Source: Neisseria dentiae
GTDB taxonomy: Bacteria > Pseudomonadota > Gammaproteobacteria > Burkholderiales > Neisseriaceae
Direction of reading: 5' to 3'
Length of the DNA stretch: 64,000 nucleotides
Assembly (NCBI RefSeq): GCF_014055005.1
Contig: NZ_CP059570.1
Location: forward strand, 558,001 to 622,000
The notes below the pieces were generated by a model, which was not told the origin of the DNA, searched no databases, and worked only from the letters and a program-made list of their open reading frames with translations. How positions within the stretch are numbered: the stretch's first letter is position 1; each line of letters begins with the position of its first letter. This document shows, piece by piece, positions 51,650-59,483 of this stretch. The position numbers and the translations under genes were made by a program.

Positions 51650-51842
51650 CTAGGGGGTGTAGTCAGAATTACTTGTGAAGCGGTTTTTTGAGGAAAAATC
51701 CGCAGATGCAAGGCAAAAAGCGCAGCAAGATTGGACATCTTGCGAGCATTTTAGCTTCGCAAGTCCGCTACGCTACCTAACGCAGCAGATGCGGATTTTG
51801 ACCAAAAATACCGCCGCAACGTTTTCTGACTACACTCCCTGG
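51650..51842. repeat. CTAG-bounded miniature element, copy 3 (long)
   Basis: This 193-bp copy has ends CTAGGGGGTGTAGTCAGAAT and AACGTTTTCTGACTACACTCC, then CTGG. It lies in the opposite orientation to copies 1 and 2 and carries an extra 25 bp in the middle (AGTCCGCTACGCTACCTAAC). Its right end touches a DUS-like GGGCCGTCTGAA. Confidence 0.8.
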
Positions 51843-51869
51843 GCCGTCTGAAACCACAAGGAAACCGCC

Positions 51870-52517
51870 ATGACGCAGATTTATTTGGAAAACCAAGCCG
51901 TGCGTGTGAACAACATCTACTGCATCGGCCGCAATTATGTTGACCATATCGCCGAACTGAAAAACGAAACCCCGGCCGAGCCGGTGGTGTTTATGAAACC
52001 GAACAACAGCATTCTGCGCAGCGGCGGCACCGTCAGGCTGCCCGCATACAGCGCTTCGGTGCATTACGAATGCGAACTGGTGTTGCTGATCGGAAAAGAT
52101 TCAGACGGCCCCGACGGCGGCTTGGACAACATCGTGGCAGGCTACGGTGTCGGCCTGGATTTAACCGCCCGCGACATCCAGAACCGTTTGAAAGAAAAAG
52201 GGCTGCCGTGGACGAAAGCCAAAGGCTTCCGGGGCGCGGCGTGCGTGTCGGATTTTGCGGCGGCCGGCCGGCTGGCCAACCCGCAAGACTGCACATTCAC
52301 GCTGGACATCAACGGCGTGCGCCGCCAGCAGGGGCAAACCGCATTGATGATTTACCCGATTGCCGCGGTTTTGCAGGAGCTGGCCGCCACCTACGGCCTG
52401 AAGGCCGGCGATCTGGTGTTTACCGGCACGCCCGCAGGCGTGGGCGAACTGCATTCCGGCGACAAGGCAAAGCTGGATTTGGGCGGGCTGGTGCAGGCCG
52501 AATTTACTGTGGCTTGA
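51870..52517 (+). CDS. Fumarylacetoacetate hydrolase family protein
   Basis: The 215-residue protein has the FAH fold: IYCIGRNYVDHIAEL at the start, metal-ligand glutamates in VHYECELVLLIG, then GVGLDLTARDIQNRLK and the C-terminal VFTGTPAGVGEL. Family members act on acylpyruvates or decarboxylate oxaloacetate; the substrate is not clear. CACAAGGAAACC precedes the start. Confidence 0.87.
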   Translation: MTQIYLENQAVRVNNIYCIGRNYVDHIAELKNETPAEPVVFMKPNNSILRSGGTVRLPAYSASVHYECELVLLIGKDSDGPDGGLDNIVAGYGVGLDLTARDIQNRLKEKGLPWTKAKGFRGAACVSDFAAAGRLANPQDCTFTLDINGVRRQQGQTALMIYPIAAVLQELAATYGLKAGDLVFTGTPAGVGELHSGDKAKLDLGGLVQAEFTVA

Positions 52518-52538
52518 GCAGCCGCTTCCGTTTCCCGC

Positions 52539-52690
52539 TATAGTGAATCCACTTACTTCGTTACGGCGTTGCTGCGCCTTAGCTCAAAGAGAACGATTTT
52601 GTAAGCCGCTAAAGCGGCAACAGAATCGGTTCCGTACTATCTGTACTGTCTGCGGCTTGCTGCCTTGTACCGAAGTGTGGATTCACTATA
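52539..52690. repeat. Correia element, long form
   Basis: This 152-bp element has perfect TATAGTGAAT/ATTCACTATA ends and the full core (GCCTTAGCTCAAAGAGAACG, CCGCTAAAGCGG, ATCGGTTCCGTACTATCTGT). It lies 76 bp upstream of tkt and could affect its transcription. Confidence 0.9.
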
Positions 52691-52766
52691 GTACCCACCT
52701 TGAAAGCCCCCGCGAATCAGGCGATAATCGAAGCCGTTTTTACCCCACATCAGAAAAGGTATCCAA

Positions 52767-54755
52767 ATGGCTTCACAACTGGCAAACGCCATCCGTTTTT
52801 TATCTGCCGACGCGGTGCAGAAAGCCAATTCCGGCCACCCCGGTGCGCCGATGGGCATGGCCGAAATGGCCGAAGTTTTGTGGACGAAATTCTTAAACCA
52901 CAACCCCGCCAACCCCAAATTTTACAACCGCGACCGTTTCGTTTTATCCAACGGCCACGCTTCGATGATTCTTTACAGCCTGCTGCATCTCACGGGCTAC
53001 AACGTTTCGATTGACGACCTGAAAAACTTCCGCCAGCTGCACAGCAAAACCCCCGGCCACCCCGAATACGGCTACACCGACGGCGTGGAAACCACCACCG
53101 GCCCGCTGGGTCAGGGCATCGCCAACGCCGTGGGCATGGCGCTGGCCGAAAAAATCCTGGCGGCCGAATTCAACCAAGACGGCCTGAACATTGTTGACCA
53201 CCACACCTATGTGTTTTTGGGCGACGGCTGCCTGATGGAAGGCGTGTCGCACGAAGCCTGCTCACTGGCCGGCACACTGGGCTTGGGCAAGCTGATTGTT
53301 TTGTACGACGACAACAACATCTCCATCGACGGCAAAGTGGACGGCTGGTTTACCGAAAACATTCCGCAACGCTTCGAAAGCTACGGCTGGCACGTGGTGC
53401 CGAACGTTAACGGCCACGACACCGCCGCCCTTGAAGCCGCCATTGCGCAAGCCAAGGCCGAAACCGGCAAACCCTCCATCATCTGCTGCAAAACCCTTAT
53501 CGGCAAAGGCGCGGCCACCAAAGAAGGCAGCCACAAAACCCACGGCGCACCGCTGGGCGCGGAAGAAATCGAAGCCACCCGCAAACATTTGGGCTGGCAT
53601 TACGGCGCGTTTGAAATCCCGCAGGAAGTGTACGACGGCTGGAACGCCAAAGAAAAAGGTGTGGAGCTGGAAAACGGCTGGAACGCGCTGTTTGCCGAAT
53701 ATCAGGCCAAGTTTCCCGAAAAAGCCGCCGAATTCGTGCGCCGCATGAACCATGAACTGCCCGCCGGTTTCGATGCTTACGTTCAGACGGCCTTGAAAGA
53801 AGTGTGCGACAAGGCCGAAAAAATCGCCACCCGCAAAGCCAGCCAAAACAGCATCGAAATTCTGGCCAAAGTGCTGCCCGAGCTGGTGGGCGGCTCGGCG
53901 GATTTAACCCCGTCCAACCTCACCGACTGGTCAAACAGCGTATCGGTTACGCGCGAAAAAGGCGGCAACTACATCCACTACGGCGTGCGCGAATTCGGCA
54001 TGGCCGCCATCATGAACGGCATGGCGCTGCACGGCGGCGTGAAACCCTTCGGCGCCACCTTCCTGATGTTCAGCGAATACGCCCGCAATGCCCTACGCAT
54101 GGCCTCGCTGATGAAAATCAACCCGATTTTCGTGTTTACCCACGACTCCATCGGTTTGGGTGAAGACGGCCCCACCCACCAGCCCGTAGAGCAAACCGCC
54201 ACCCTGCGCCTGATTCCCAATATGGCCGTATGGCGCCCCTGCGACACCGCCGAGAGCCTGGTGGCGTGGGCCGAGGCAGCCAAAGCCGCAGACCACCCCA
54301 GCAGCCTGATTTTCAGCCGCCAAAACCTGCCGTTCATCCCGCGCAGCGACGAGCAGTTGGGCAACATCAAGCGCGGCGGTTATGTGATCAGCGAAGCCAG
54401 AGAAGGCGCGGCGCAGGCGGTGGTTATCGCAACAGGCTCCGAAGTCGAGCTGGCGTTGAACGCGCAAACCGTGCTGGCCGAGCAGGGCGTGTTTGTGAAT
54501 GTGGTGTCCATGCCTTCGACCAACGTGTTCGACAAGCAAGACGAAGCCTACCGCAACAGCGTGCTGCCGGCCGGCCTGCCGCGCATCGCCGTGGAAGCGG
54601 GCGTTACCGGCGGCTGGTATAAATATACGGGCTTGAACGGCGCCGTGGTCGGCCTCGACTGCTTCGGCGAATCCGCCCCCGCCGAGCAGCTGTTCCAAGA
54701 ATTCGGCTTTACCGTGGATAACGTGGTCAATACTGTGAAAGCGGTTTTGCAGTAA
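52767..54755 (+). CDS. tkt: Transketolase
   Basis: The 662-residue thiamine-diphosphate enzyme transfers two-carbon units in the pentose phosphate pathway. The N-terminal ANSGHPGAPMGMAEMAEVLW, the TPP motif GDGCLMEGVSHEA ending near DDNNISIDG, and DSIGLGEDGPTHQPVEQ are conserved. The length matches bacterial transketolases. AAAGGTATCCAA precedes the ATG. A Correia element lies in the promoter region. Confidence 0.96.
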   Translation: MASQLANAIRFLSADAVQKANSGHPGAPMGMAEMAEVLWTKFLNHNPANPKFYNRDRFVLSNGHASMILYSLLHLTGYNVSIDDLKNFRQLHSKTPGHPEYGYTDGVETTTGPLGQGIANAVGMALAEKILAAEFNQDGLNIVDHHTYVFLGDGCLMEGVSHEACSLAGTLGLGKLIVLYDDNNISIDGKVDGWFTENIPQRFESYGWHVVPNVNGHDTAALEAAIAQAKAETGKPSIICCKTLIGKGAATKEGSHKTHGAPLGAEEIEATRKHLGWHYGAFEIPQEVYDGWNAKEKGVELENGWNALFAEYQAKFPEKAAEFVRRMNHELPAGFDAYVQTALKEVCDKAEKIATRKASQNSIEILAKVLPELVGGSADLTPSNLTDWSNSVSVTREKGGNYIHYGVREFGMAAIMNGMALHGGVKPFGATFLMFSEYARNALRMASLMKINPIFVFTHDSIGLGEDGPTHQPVEQTATLRLIPNMAVWRPCDTAESLVAWAEAAKAADHPSSLIFSRQNLPFIPRSDEQLGNIKRGGYVISEAREGAAQAVVIATGSEVELALNAQTVLAEQGVFVNVVSMPSTNVFDKQDEAYRNSVLPAGLPRIAVEAGVTGGWYKYTGLNGAVVGLDCFGESAPAEQLFQEFGFTVDNVVNTVKAVLQ

Positions 54756-54767
54756 GCCTGTTTGAAT

Positions 54768-54809
54768 AAACTTGAGGCCGTCTGAAAAGTTTCAGACGGC
54801 CTCAAGTTT
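54768..54809 (+). terminator. DUS-pair terminator after tkt
   Basis: A 20-bp perfect stem built from two DUS plus flanks (AAACTTGAGGCCGTCTGAAA and its complement), with a 2-base gap. One of the strongest hairpins in the window. Confidence 0.85.
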
Positions 54810-54819
54810 GTTTCGGGTT

Positions 54820-54982
54820 GAGACCTTTGCAAAATTTGTTGGTATTTTAAAATTTCTGCGTCATGCTCGGGCTTGACCCGAGCATCTTATCGTTTGGAAA
54901 GAAATAGTAGGTACTCGGGTCAAGCCCGAGTATGACGGCGTTTGGGTTTTCAGACGGCCTTAAGCTATTTTGCAAAGGTATC
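54820..54982. repeat. Palindromic repeat with GAGACC ends, copy 5
   Basis: GAGACCTTTGCAAAATTTG at left and TTTTGCAAAGGTATC at right bound 163 bp containing two facing arms (GTCATGCTCGGGCTTGACCC and GGGTCAAGCCCGAGTATGAC). A DUS is embedded near the right end. Another half-palindrome follows at 54996-55026. Confidence 0.75.
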
Positions 54983-55037
54983 AGGTTTTGTATTCCGTCA
55001 TACCCGGGCCAAGCTTGGGTATGACGGAACGGTTGTG

Positions 55038-55463
55038 TCAGCCGCGTTTGGGATCGTTCGGGCGCAACTGTGCGGCGAGTTTGTCGAGAATGCCGTTGAC
55101 AAACTTGTGGCCGTCGGTGCCGCCGAAGGTTTTGGTTACCTCGATGGCTTCGTTGATAATCACGGGGTAGGGCGTTTCGGGCATGGCGGCAAGCTCGTGG
55201 CAGGCCATCAGCAGCACGGCGCGTTCGATGGGGCTGAGGTCGTTTTCGTCGCGGTCGAGCAGGGGGCGGATTTGCTGCATATATTCGCGCCGGTTGGCGT
55301 GTGCGCCGAAAAAGAGTGCGGTAAACAATTCGCCGTCGGCTTTTTTGAAATCGCTGCTTTCGCGGATGTTTTTGGCGGTTTCGGCGGCGGGGGCGTCGGT
55401 GAGCGCCGATTGGTAAAGTGCCTGCACGGTAAATTCGCGGGCACGGCGGCGGGGTGTTTTCAT
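55038..55463 (-). CDS. nusB: Transcription antitermination factor NusB
   Basis: The 141-residue all-helical protein binds boxA RNA with NusE (S10) and supports rRNA antitermination. RRRAREFTVQALYQS at the start and ILLMACHEL-like RAVLLMACHELAAMPETP, then VIINEAIEVTKTFGGTDGHKFVNGILD, are diagnostic. GCAAGGAAAC precedes the start. It lies downstream of ribH, the usual order in Proteobacteria. Confidence 0.95.
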   Translation of the reverse strand: MKTPRRRAREFTVQALYQSALTDAPAAETAKNIRESSDFKKADGELFTALFFGAHANRREYMQQIRPLLDRDENDLSPIERAVLLMACHELAAMPETPYPVIINEAIEVTKTFGGTDGHKFVNGILDKLAAQLRPNDPKRG

Positions 55464-55490
55464 GGTGTTTCCTTGCGTTTTGCAGTAGGG

Positions 55491-55543
55491 TTTCAGACGG
55501 CCTGATGCATTCGGGCAAGCGGTGCAATCAGGCCGTCTGAAAT
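55491..55543 (-). terminator. DUS inverted pair between ribH and nusB
   Basis: TTTCAGACGGCCTGAT (55491-55506) and ATCAGGCCGTCTGAAA (55528-55543) form a 16-bp stem in the ribH-nusB gap. Confidence 0.55.
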
Positions 55544-55558
55544 AATATTTGAACAATA

Positions 55559-56035
55559 TCAGGCTTCGTCGTCGAGCTGCTCTTCCAACAGCAGGTTCAC
55601 GAGGTTGGCGCATTCCACGGCCACGATGGCGGCGTCGGCGGCTTTTTCTTCGATGCGCGCGTGCGCCTGTTCGTCGTTTTCGGTGGTGAGGATGGCGTTG
55701 GCGATGGGGATGTTGTAGTCCAAACCCACCCGGGTAACGCCGGCGCCGGATTCGTTGGCCACCAGCTCGAAATGGTAGGTTTCGCCGCGGATAACGGCGC
55801 CGATGGCAATCAGCGCGTCATATTGTTGGGTGGCAGCCATGTTTTGCAGCACCAGCGGCACTTCGAGCGCGCCGGGAACGGTGGCGACGGTGATGTCGTC
55901 GGTGTGGACGCCGAGGGCGGCCAGTTTGTCGGTGCACACTTTGAGCATGGCGCTGCCGATTTCGTTGCTGAAACGGGCTTGTACGATACCGATGCGCAGG
56001 TTGGTGCCGTCGTGGTCGGGCTGGATGGTGTTCAT
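55559..56035 (-). CDS. ribH: 6,7-dimethyl-8-ribityllumazine synthase
   Basis: The 158-residue enzyme makes the penultimate precursor of riboflavin and assembles into icosahedral or pentameric shells. IGIVQARFSNEI, ATVPGALEVPLVLQNMA and the IGAVIRGETYHFELVANE block with the catalytic histidine region are clear. An acidic tail (LLLEEQLDDEA) ends the protein. The start MNTIQPDHDG follows ACGGAAAA. Confidence 0.96.
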   Translation of the reverse strand: MNTIQPDHDGTNLRIGIVQARFSNEIGSAMLKVCTDKLAALGVHTDDITVATVPGALEVPLVLQNMAATQQYDALIAIGAVIRGETYHFELVANESGAGVTRVGLDYNIPIANAILTTENDEQAHARIEEKAADAAIVAVECANLVNLLLEEQLDDEA

Positions 56036-56106
56036 AGGGTTTTCCGTGTTTGAGTGGTAAACGATAGAGAAAATAGCTTCAGGCCGTCTGAAAACTAATT
56101 TTGAAA

Positions 56107-56430
56107 CTAATCTTGCGGCTGCCAATCGGCTGCGGGTTGGAACACGCCGTTTTCGTCAAGCTCCCACGCCGTGCCGGCGGGTTGGCTCAGCCATTCGGAT
56201 ACGGCGGGGTGGTTGCGGGTGATGCCGCCGATGTCGTACACGCCGAAATTTTCGGGGTTTGCGGCAAATTCGTCGGTTTCGTCGCCGCTGAAAAAACGCC
56301 AGCCGCTGTCTTGCTCGAACACCGGCTCTTCGCGGTACATAAAGCCGATAGGCGCGCCGCCTTCGCTCACGGCTTTGGAAACGATGCAGCGGCCGAGCGC
56401 GGCGGCGAGGGCGTTGGCAAACAGGTTCAT
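56107..56430 (-). CDS. DUF2185 (Imm33-like) protein
   Basis: This 107-residue protein has the DUF2185 core: CIVSKAVSEGGAPIGFMYRE, then DSGWRFFSGDETDEF and NFGVYDIGGITRNHP. Part of this superfamily (Imm33) is immunity proteins of polymorphic toxins, but most stand-alone members, including this one with no toxin neighbour, have unknown roles. It lies upstream of ribH in the same direction. Confidence 0.78.
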   Translation of the reverse strand: MNLFANALAAALGRCIVSKAVSEGGAPIGFMYREEPVFEQDSGWRFFSGDETDEFAANPENFGVYDIGGITRNHPAVSEWLSQPAGTAWELDENGVFQPAADWQPQD

Positions 56431-56516
56431 GGTTAAAGCGGCCGGATAAAGGTTGCAAATGCGGTTATTTTACACGATTCGCCGCCCTTACGCATGGTGG
56501 TTTTCAGACTGCGAAC

Positions 56517-56682
56517 CTAGGGTCTGTTGACATGACGCAACGGCGGTATTTTTGGTCAAAATCGCGCGTCTGCGGCGTTAAAAATGCTCGCAAGGTGTTC
56601 AACCTTGCTGCGCTTTTTGCCTTGCATACGCGGTTTTTGCCTCAAAAAACCGCTGCGTTGGTCAATTGTCAACAGACCCTAG
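56517..56682. repeat. CTAG-bounded miniature element with different ends, copy 4
   Basis: This 166-bp copy has the same core as the copies at 18218 and 36840 (CGGCGGTATTTTTGGT, GGCGTTAAAAATGCTCGCAA, TTGCCTCAAAAAACCGC) but its ends are CTAGGGTCTGTTGACA, perfect over 16 bases, instead of CTAGGGAGTGTAGTC. Flanked by CTAG. It overlaps the last codons of the EamA gene. Confidence 0.85.
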
Positions 56683-57531
56683 GTAAATCGCCGCCAGCGT
56701 TAAGAGCGCACCGCCCCATTGCAGGCCGTTGATGGGTTTGTCGAGCCAAAAATAGTCGATAACCAGGGCCGCCACCGGTTCGCTCAGCAGCAAGAGGCCG
56801 GTTAACGACAGGGAAAGCAGCGGAATCGCATAGGCAATCAGCCCCCACGCGAAACACTGCATCACCGCGCCGTAAACCAGAATCAGGCCGGCATCGCGCA
56901 GGGTGGTCGGATAGAGGTTGCCCGAATCGAGCAGCAGCATGGGCAGCACCAGCGCAACCATGCCGCCCAAGCTCACCAGCAGCATCATCGGAAACAGCGC
57001 CGTGGCTTCGGCCTGATGGGTTTTGCGCACGAACACCATCGACAACGCCAGCATCGCGCCCGACACAATCCCGCTGGCAAACCCCCAGCCCGCGTTTTGG
57101 TTGTTGCCGAATTCGGGGCTGGCAATCAGCGCCACGCCGGCCACCGCCATCACCAGGCTCAGCAGTTGCATTTTGCCCAAACGCTCGCCGAAAAAGAAAA
57201 AGCCGATGGCCGAAAGAAAAAAGATTTGCAGGCTGTTGAGCAGGGTGGAAATGCCGGGGCCGACGGCGTAAATGCTTTCGTGCCACAAAGCCAGGTCGAA
57301 GCCGAGAAACGCACCCGAAAGCAGGGCGCAGCGCAGCGCCTGCCGGCTTTTCGGCAGTTTCTGCCCGAAAAAGCGCGACAACGCCCAAAAAATCACCGCC
57401 GCCACCGCCAAACGCCAAAAAGCGATGGCATACGCGCCCACCGGCACGAATTTCACAATCAGGCTGCCGAGGCCGAAAATCACACAGCCCACAATCAGCA
57501 TGGGTGCCGCACGGCGGTTGGGTTCGCGCAT
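56662..57531 (-). CDS. EamA/DMT-family transporter, C-terminus replaced by a repeat
   Basis: This 289-residue inner-membrane protein has ten hydrophobic helices in two EamA halves (GCVIFGLGSLIVKFVPVG start; second half LPMLLLDSGNLYP onward to PLLSLSLTGLLLLSEPVAALV). Such proteins export amino acids, nucleosides or other metabolites; the substrate is unknown. The final residues after AAIYL (GSVDN, then stop) are encoded by the miniature element at 56517-56682, so a short native tail has been lost. Function may be kept because all ten helices remain. Confidence 0.85.
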   Translation of the reverse strand: MREPNRRAAPMLIVGCVIFGLGSLIVKFVPVGAYAIAFWRLAVAAVIFWALSRFFGQKLPKSRQALRCALLSGAFLGFDLALWHESIYAVGPGISTLLNSLQIFFLSAIGFFFFGERLGKMQLLSLVMAVAGVALIASPEFGNNQNAGWGFASGIVSGAMLALSMVFVRKTHQAEATALFPMMLLVSLGGMVALVLPMLLLDSGNLYPTTLRDAGLILVYGAVMQCFAWGLIAYAIPLLSLSLTGLLLLSEPVAALVIDYFWLDKPINGLQWGGALLTLAAIYLGSVDN

Positions 57532-57637
57532 TTTTGAATGCCTGCATAAAGAAAGGCTTAGGATTGTATAGCAGGCCGTTTGAAAAGAGAAGAAAGGTTA
57601 ATGTGCGTTTCTTAACACAAGGCCGTCTGAAACTGGT

Positions 57638-57793
57638 TATAGCGGATTAAATTCAAACTGATACCGCGTTGGCTCGCCTTAGCTCAAAGAGAACGATTTT
57701 GTAAGCTGCTGAAGCGGCAACAGAATCGGTTCCGTACTATTTGTACTGTCTGCGGCTCGCCGTCTTGTCTCAATTTAAATTTAATCCACTATA
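57638..57793. repeat. Correia element, long form
   Basis: This 156-bp element has ends TATAGCGGATTAAATTC and AAATTTAATCCACTATA and the complete core. It lies just upstream of the mip promoter region (TATAAT at 57834-57839), between the divergent EamA and mip genes. Confidence 0.9.
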
Positions 57794-57876
57794 TTTTTCA
57801 GACGGCCTTAATTCCACTTAACCCAAACTCCGCTATAATTCACGCTCCCGTTAATATGTTACTCAGGACGCACATA

Positions 57877-58665
57877 ATGAATAAAACCCTTAAAACCGCC
57901 GTATTGGCCGCCACCGCCGCATTGGCATTGGCCGCCTGCAAACAGGAAGGCGGCAGCGCGGCCGGTGCCGCATCCGGCGAAAAACCCGCCTCGGCAGCTT
58001 CCGCAGCAGCGGCGGGCGATTTCAGCAGCCCCGCCCAGCGTGCCAGCTACGCCATGGGTATGGATATCGGCGCAACATTGAAGCGCATGAAAGACCAGGG
58101 CACCGAAGTGGATCTGAAAGTGTTTAACGAAGCCGTGCAAACCATGCTCGACGGCAAAGAACCCAAGCTGAACGACCAGCAGGCGCAGGAAGTGCTGATG
58201 GCGTTTATGGCCGAGCAGCAGCAGAAAGCGCAGGCCAAAGCGGCCGAAGATGCCAAAGCCAACCTCGAAAAAGGCCAGGCGTTTTTGAAAGAGAACGGTG
58301 CCAAAGAAGGCGTGAAAACCACCGCATCCGGCCTGCAATACAAAGTGAAAACCGAAGGCACGGGCGCGCAACCCAAAGCCACCGACGTGGTAACCGTTGA
58401 ATACGAAGGCCGCTTGACCGACGGCACGGTGTTCGACAGCAGCAAACAGCACGGCGGCACCGCCACCTTCCCGCTCAACCAAGTGATTAAAGGTTGGACG
58501 GAAGGCATCCAGCTGATGAAAGAAGGCGGCGAATACACCCTGTTTATTCCCGCTGCGCTGGCCTACGGCGAAAATGCCGTGAGCGACAAAATCGGCCCGA
58601 ACGCCACTTTGGTGTTCGACGTGAAACTGTTGAAAGTAGAAAAAGCGCCCGCGCAAGGCAAATAA
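57877..58665 (+). CDS. mip: FKBP-type peptidyl-prolyl isomerase lipoprotein (Mip-like)
   Basis: This 262-residue lipoprotein has lipobox LAAC (cysteine 22), an Ala/Ser-rich linker, an N-terminal helical dimerisation domain (about 48-140) and a C-terminal FKBP domain (about 150-255, VTVEYEGRLTDGTVFDSS, FPLNQVIKGWTEGIQLMKEG). It is the Neisseria macrophage infectivity potentiator type, surface or periplasmic, which helps survival in phagocytes in gonococcus. TCAGGAC precedes the ATG; TATAAT lies 38 bp upstream. Confidence 0.92.
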   Translation: MNKTLKTAVLAATAALALAACKQEGGSAAGAASGEKPASAASAAAAGDFSSPAQRASYAMGMDIGATLKRMKDQGTEVDLKVFNEAVQTMLDGKEPKLNDQQAQEVLMAFMAEQQQKAQAKAAEDAKANLEKGQAFLKENGAKEGVKTTASGLQYKVKTEGTGAQPKATDVVTVEYEGRLTDGTVFDSSKQHGGTATFPLNQVIKGWTEGIQLMKEGGEYTLFIPAALAYGENAVSDKIGPNATLVFDVKLLKVEKAPAQGK

Positions 58666-58679
58666 GCCGGGCAGTTGGA

Positions 58680-58711
58680 CAGGCCGTCTGAAAAACCTTT
58701 CAGACGGCCTG
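58680..58711 (+). terminator. DUS-pair terminator after mip
   Basis: CAGGCCGTCTGAAA (58680-58693) and TTTCAGACGGCCTG (58698-58711). Confidence 0.7.
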
Positions 58712-58780
58712 CTGTTTTTGCATGAAAAGCGGCGGTGCGGTTCCGTGCCCTGCCGCCGCTGCACAAAGGAGCGGATTCCG

Positions 58781-59470
58781 ATGAAAAAATGTGTGGTTTT
58801 AACCGGCGCAGGCATCAGCGCCGACAGCGGCCTGAACACGTTCCGCGATGCCGGCGGTTTGTGGGAGGGGCATAAAGTAACCGATGTGTGCACGCCCGAA
58901 GCCTTTGCGCGCAACCCGCAGCTGGTGCTCGATTTCTACAATATGCGCCGCAGGCAGGCCAACGAAGCGCAGCCTAATGCCGCCCACCAGGCTCTGGTGC
59001 GGCTGGAAGCGCACTACCGCGTGCAAATTATCACCCAAAACGTCGATAACCTGCACGAGCGCGCGGGCAGCCGCCGCGTGCTGCACCTGCACGGCGAGCT
59101 GAACAAAGTGCGAAGCTGTGCCGACGGGCGCGAGATTTTAGATTGGACGGGCGACCTGAACCTCAACCACACCGACGGCAAAGGCCGCCAGCTCAGGCCG
59201 CATATCGTGTGGTTCGGCGAAGAAGTACCGCTGTTTGCGCAGGCGGTGGAAGAAATGCGCGATGCCGACATCGTGATGGTGGTGGGCACGTCGCTTCAAG
59301 TTTATCCCGCCGCTTCGCTGCTGCATTTCGCTCCGCCGCAGGCCGAATGTTTTCTGGTTGACCCCAAACCGCAGCAGGCGGGCAGGGCGGTGGAAATCAT
59401 CGCGCAAAAAGCCAAAGACGGCGTGCCCGCGCTGGTAAACGAATTAATCCGCCGCGCATCCGCCACTTAA
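58781..59470 (+). CDS. Sirtuin (NAD-dependent protein deacylase), zinc-site lacking
   Basis: The 229-residue SIR2-family protein has the NAD motif VVLTGAGISADSGLNTFRD, ITQNVDNLHERAG and the catalytic histidine in LHGEL. The two CxxC pairs of the structural zinc site are absent: only one Cys remains in the segment VRSCADG. Its substrate may be acetyl- or succinyl-lysine. ACAAAGGAGCGG is a strong ribosome binding site. A nuclease gene follows after 13 bp, so the two may be an operon. Confidence 0.85.
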   Translation: MKKCVVLTGAGISADSGLNTFRDAGGLWEGHKVTDVCTPEAFARNPQLVLDFYNMRRRQANEAQPNAAHQALVRLEAHYRVQIITQNVDNLHERAGSRRVLHLHGELNKVRSCADGREILDWTGDLNLNHTDGKGRQLRPHIVWFGEEVPLFAQAVEEMRDADIVMVVGTSLQVYPAASLLHFAPPQAECFLVDPKPQQAGRAVEIIAQKAKDGVPALVNELIRRASAT

Positions 59471-59483
59471 CCGTAGAAAATTC

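Noticed and set aside
57859..58914. 351-codon minus-strand frame opposite mip
   Set aside because: Antisense of a certain gene; starts and ends inside neighbouring genes.
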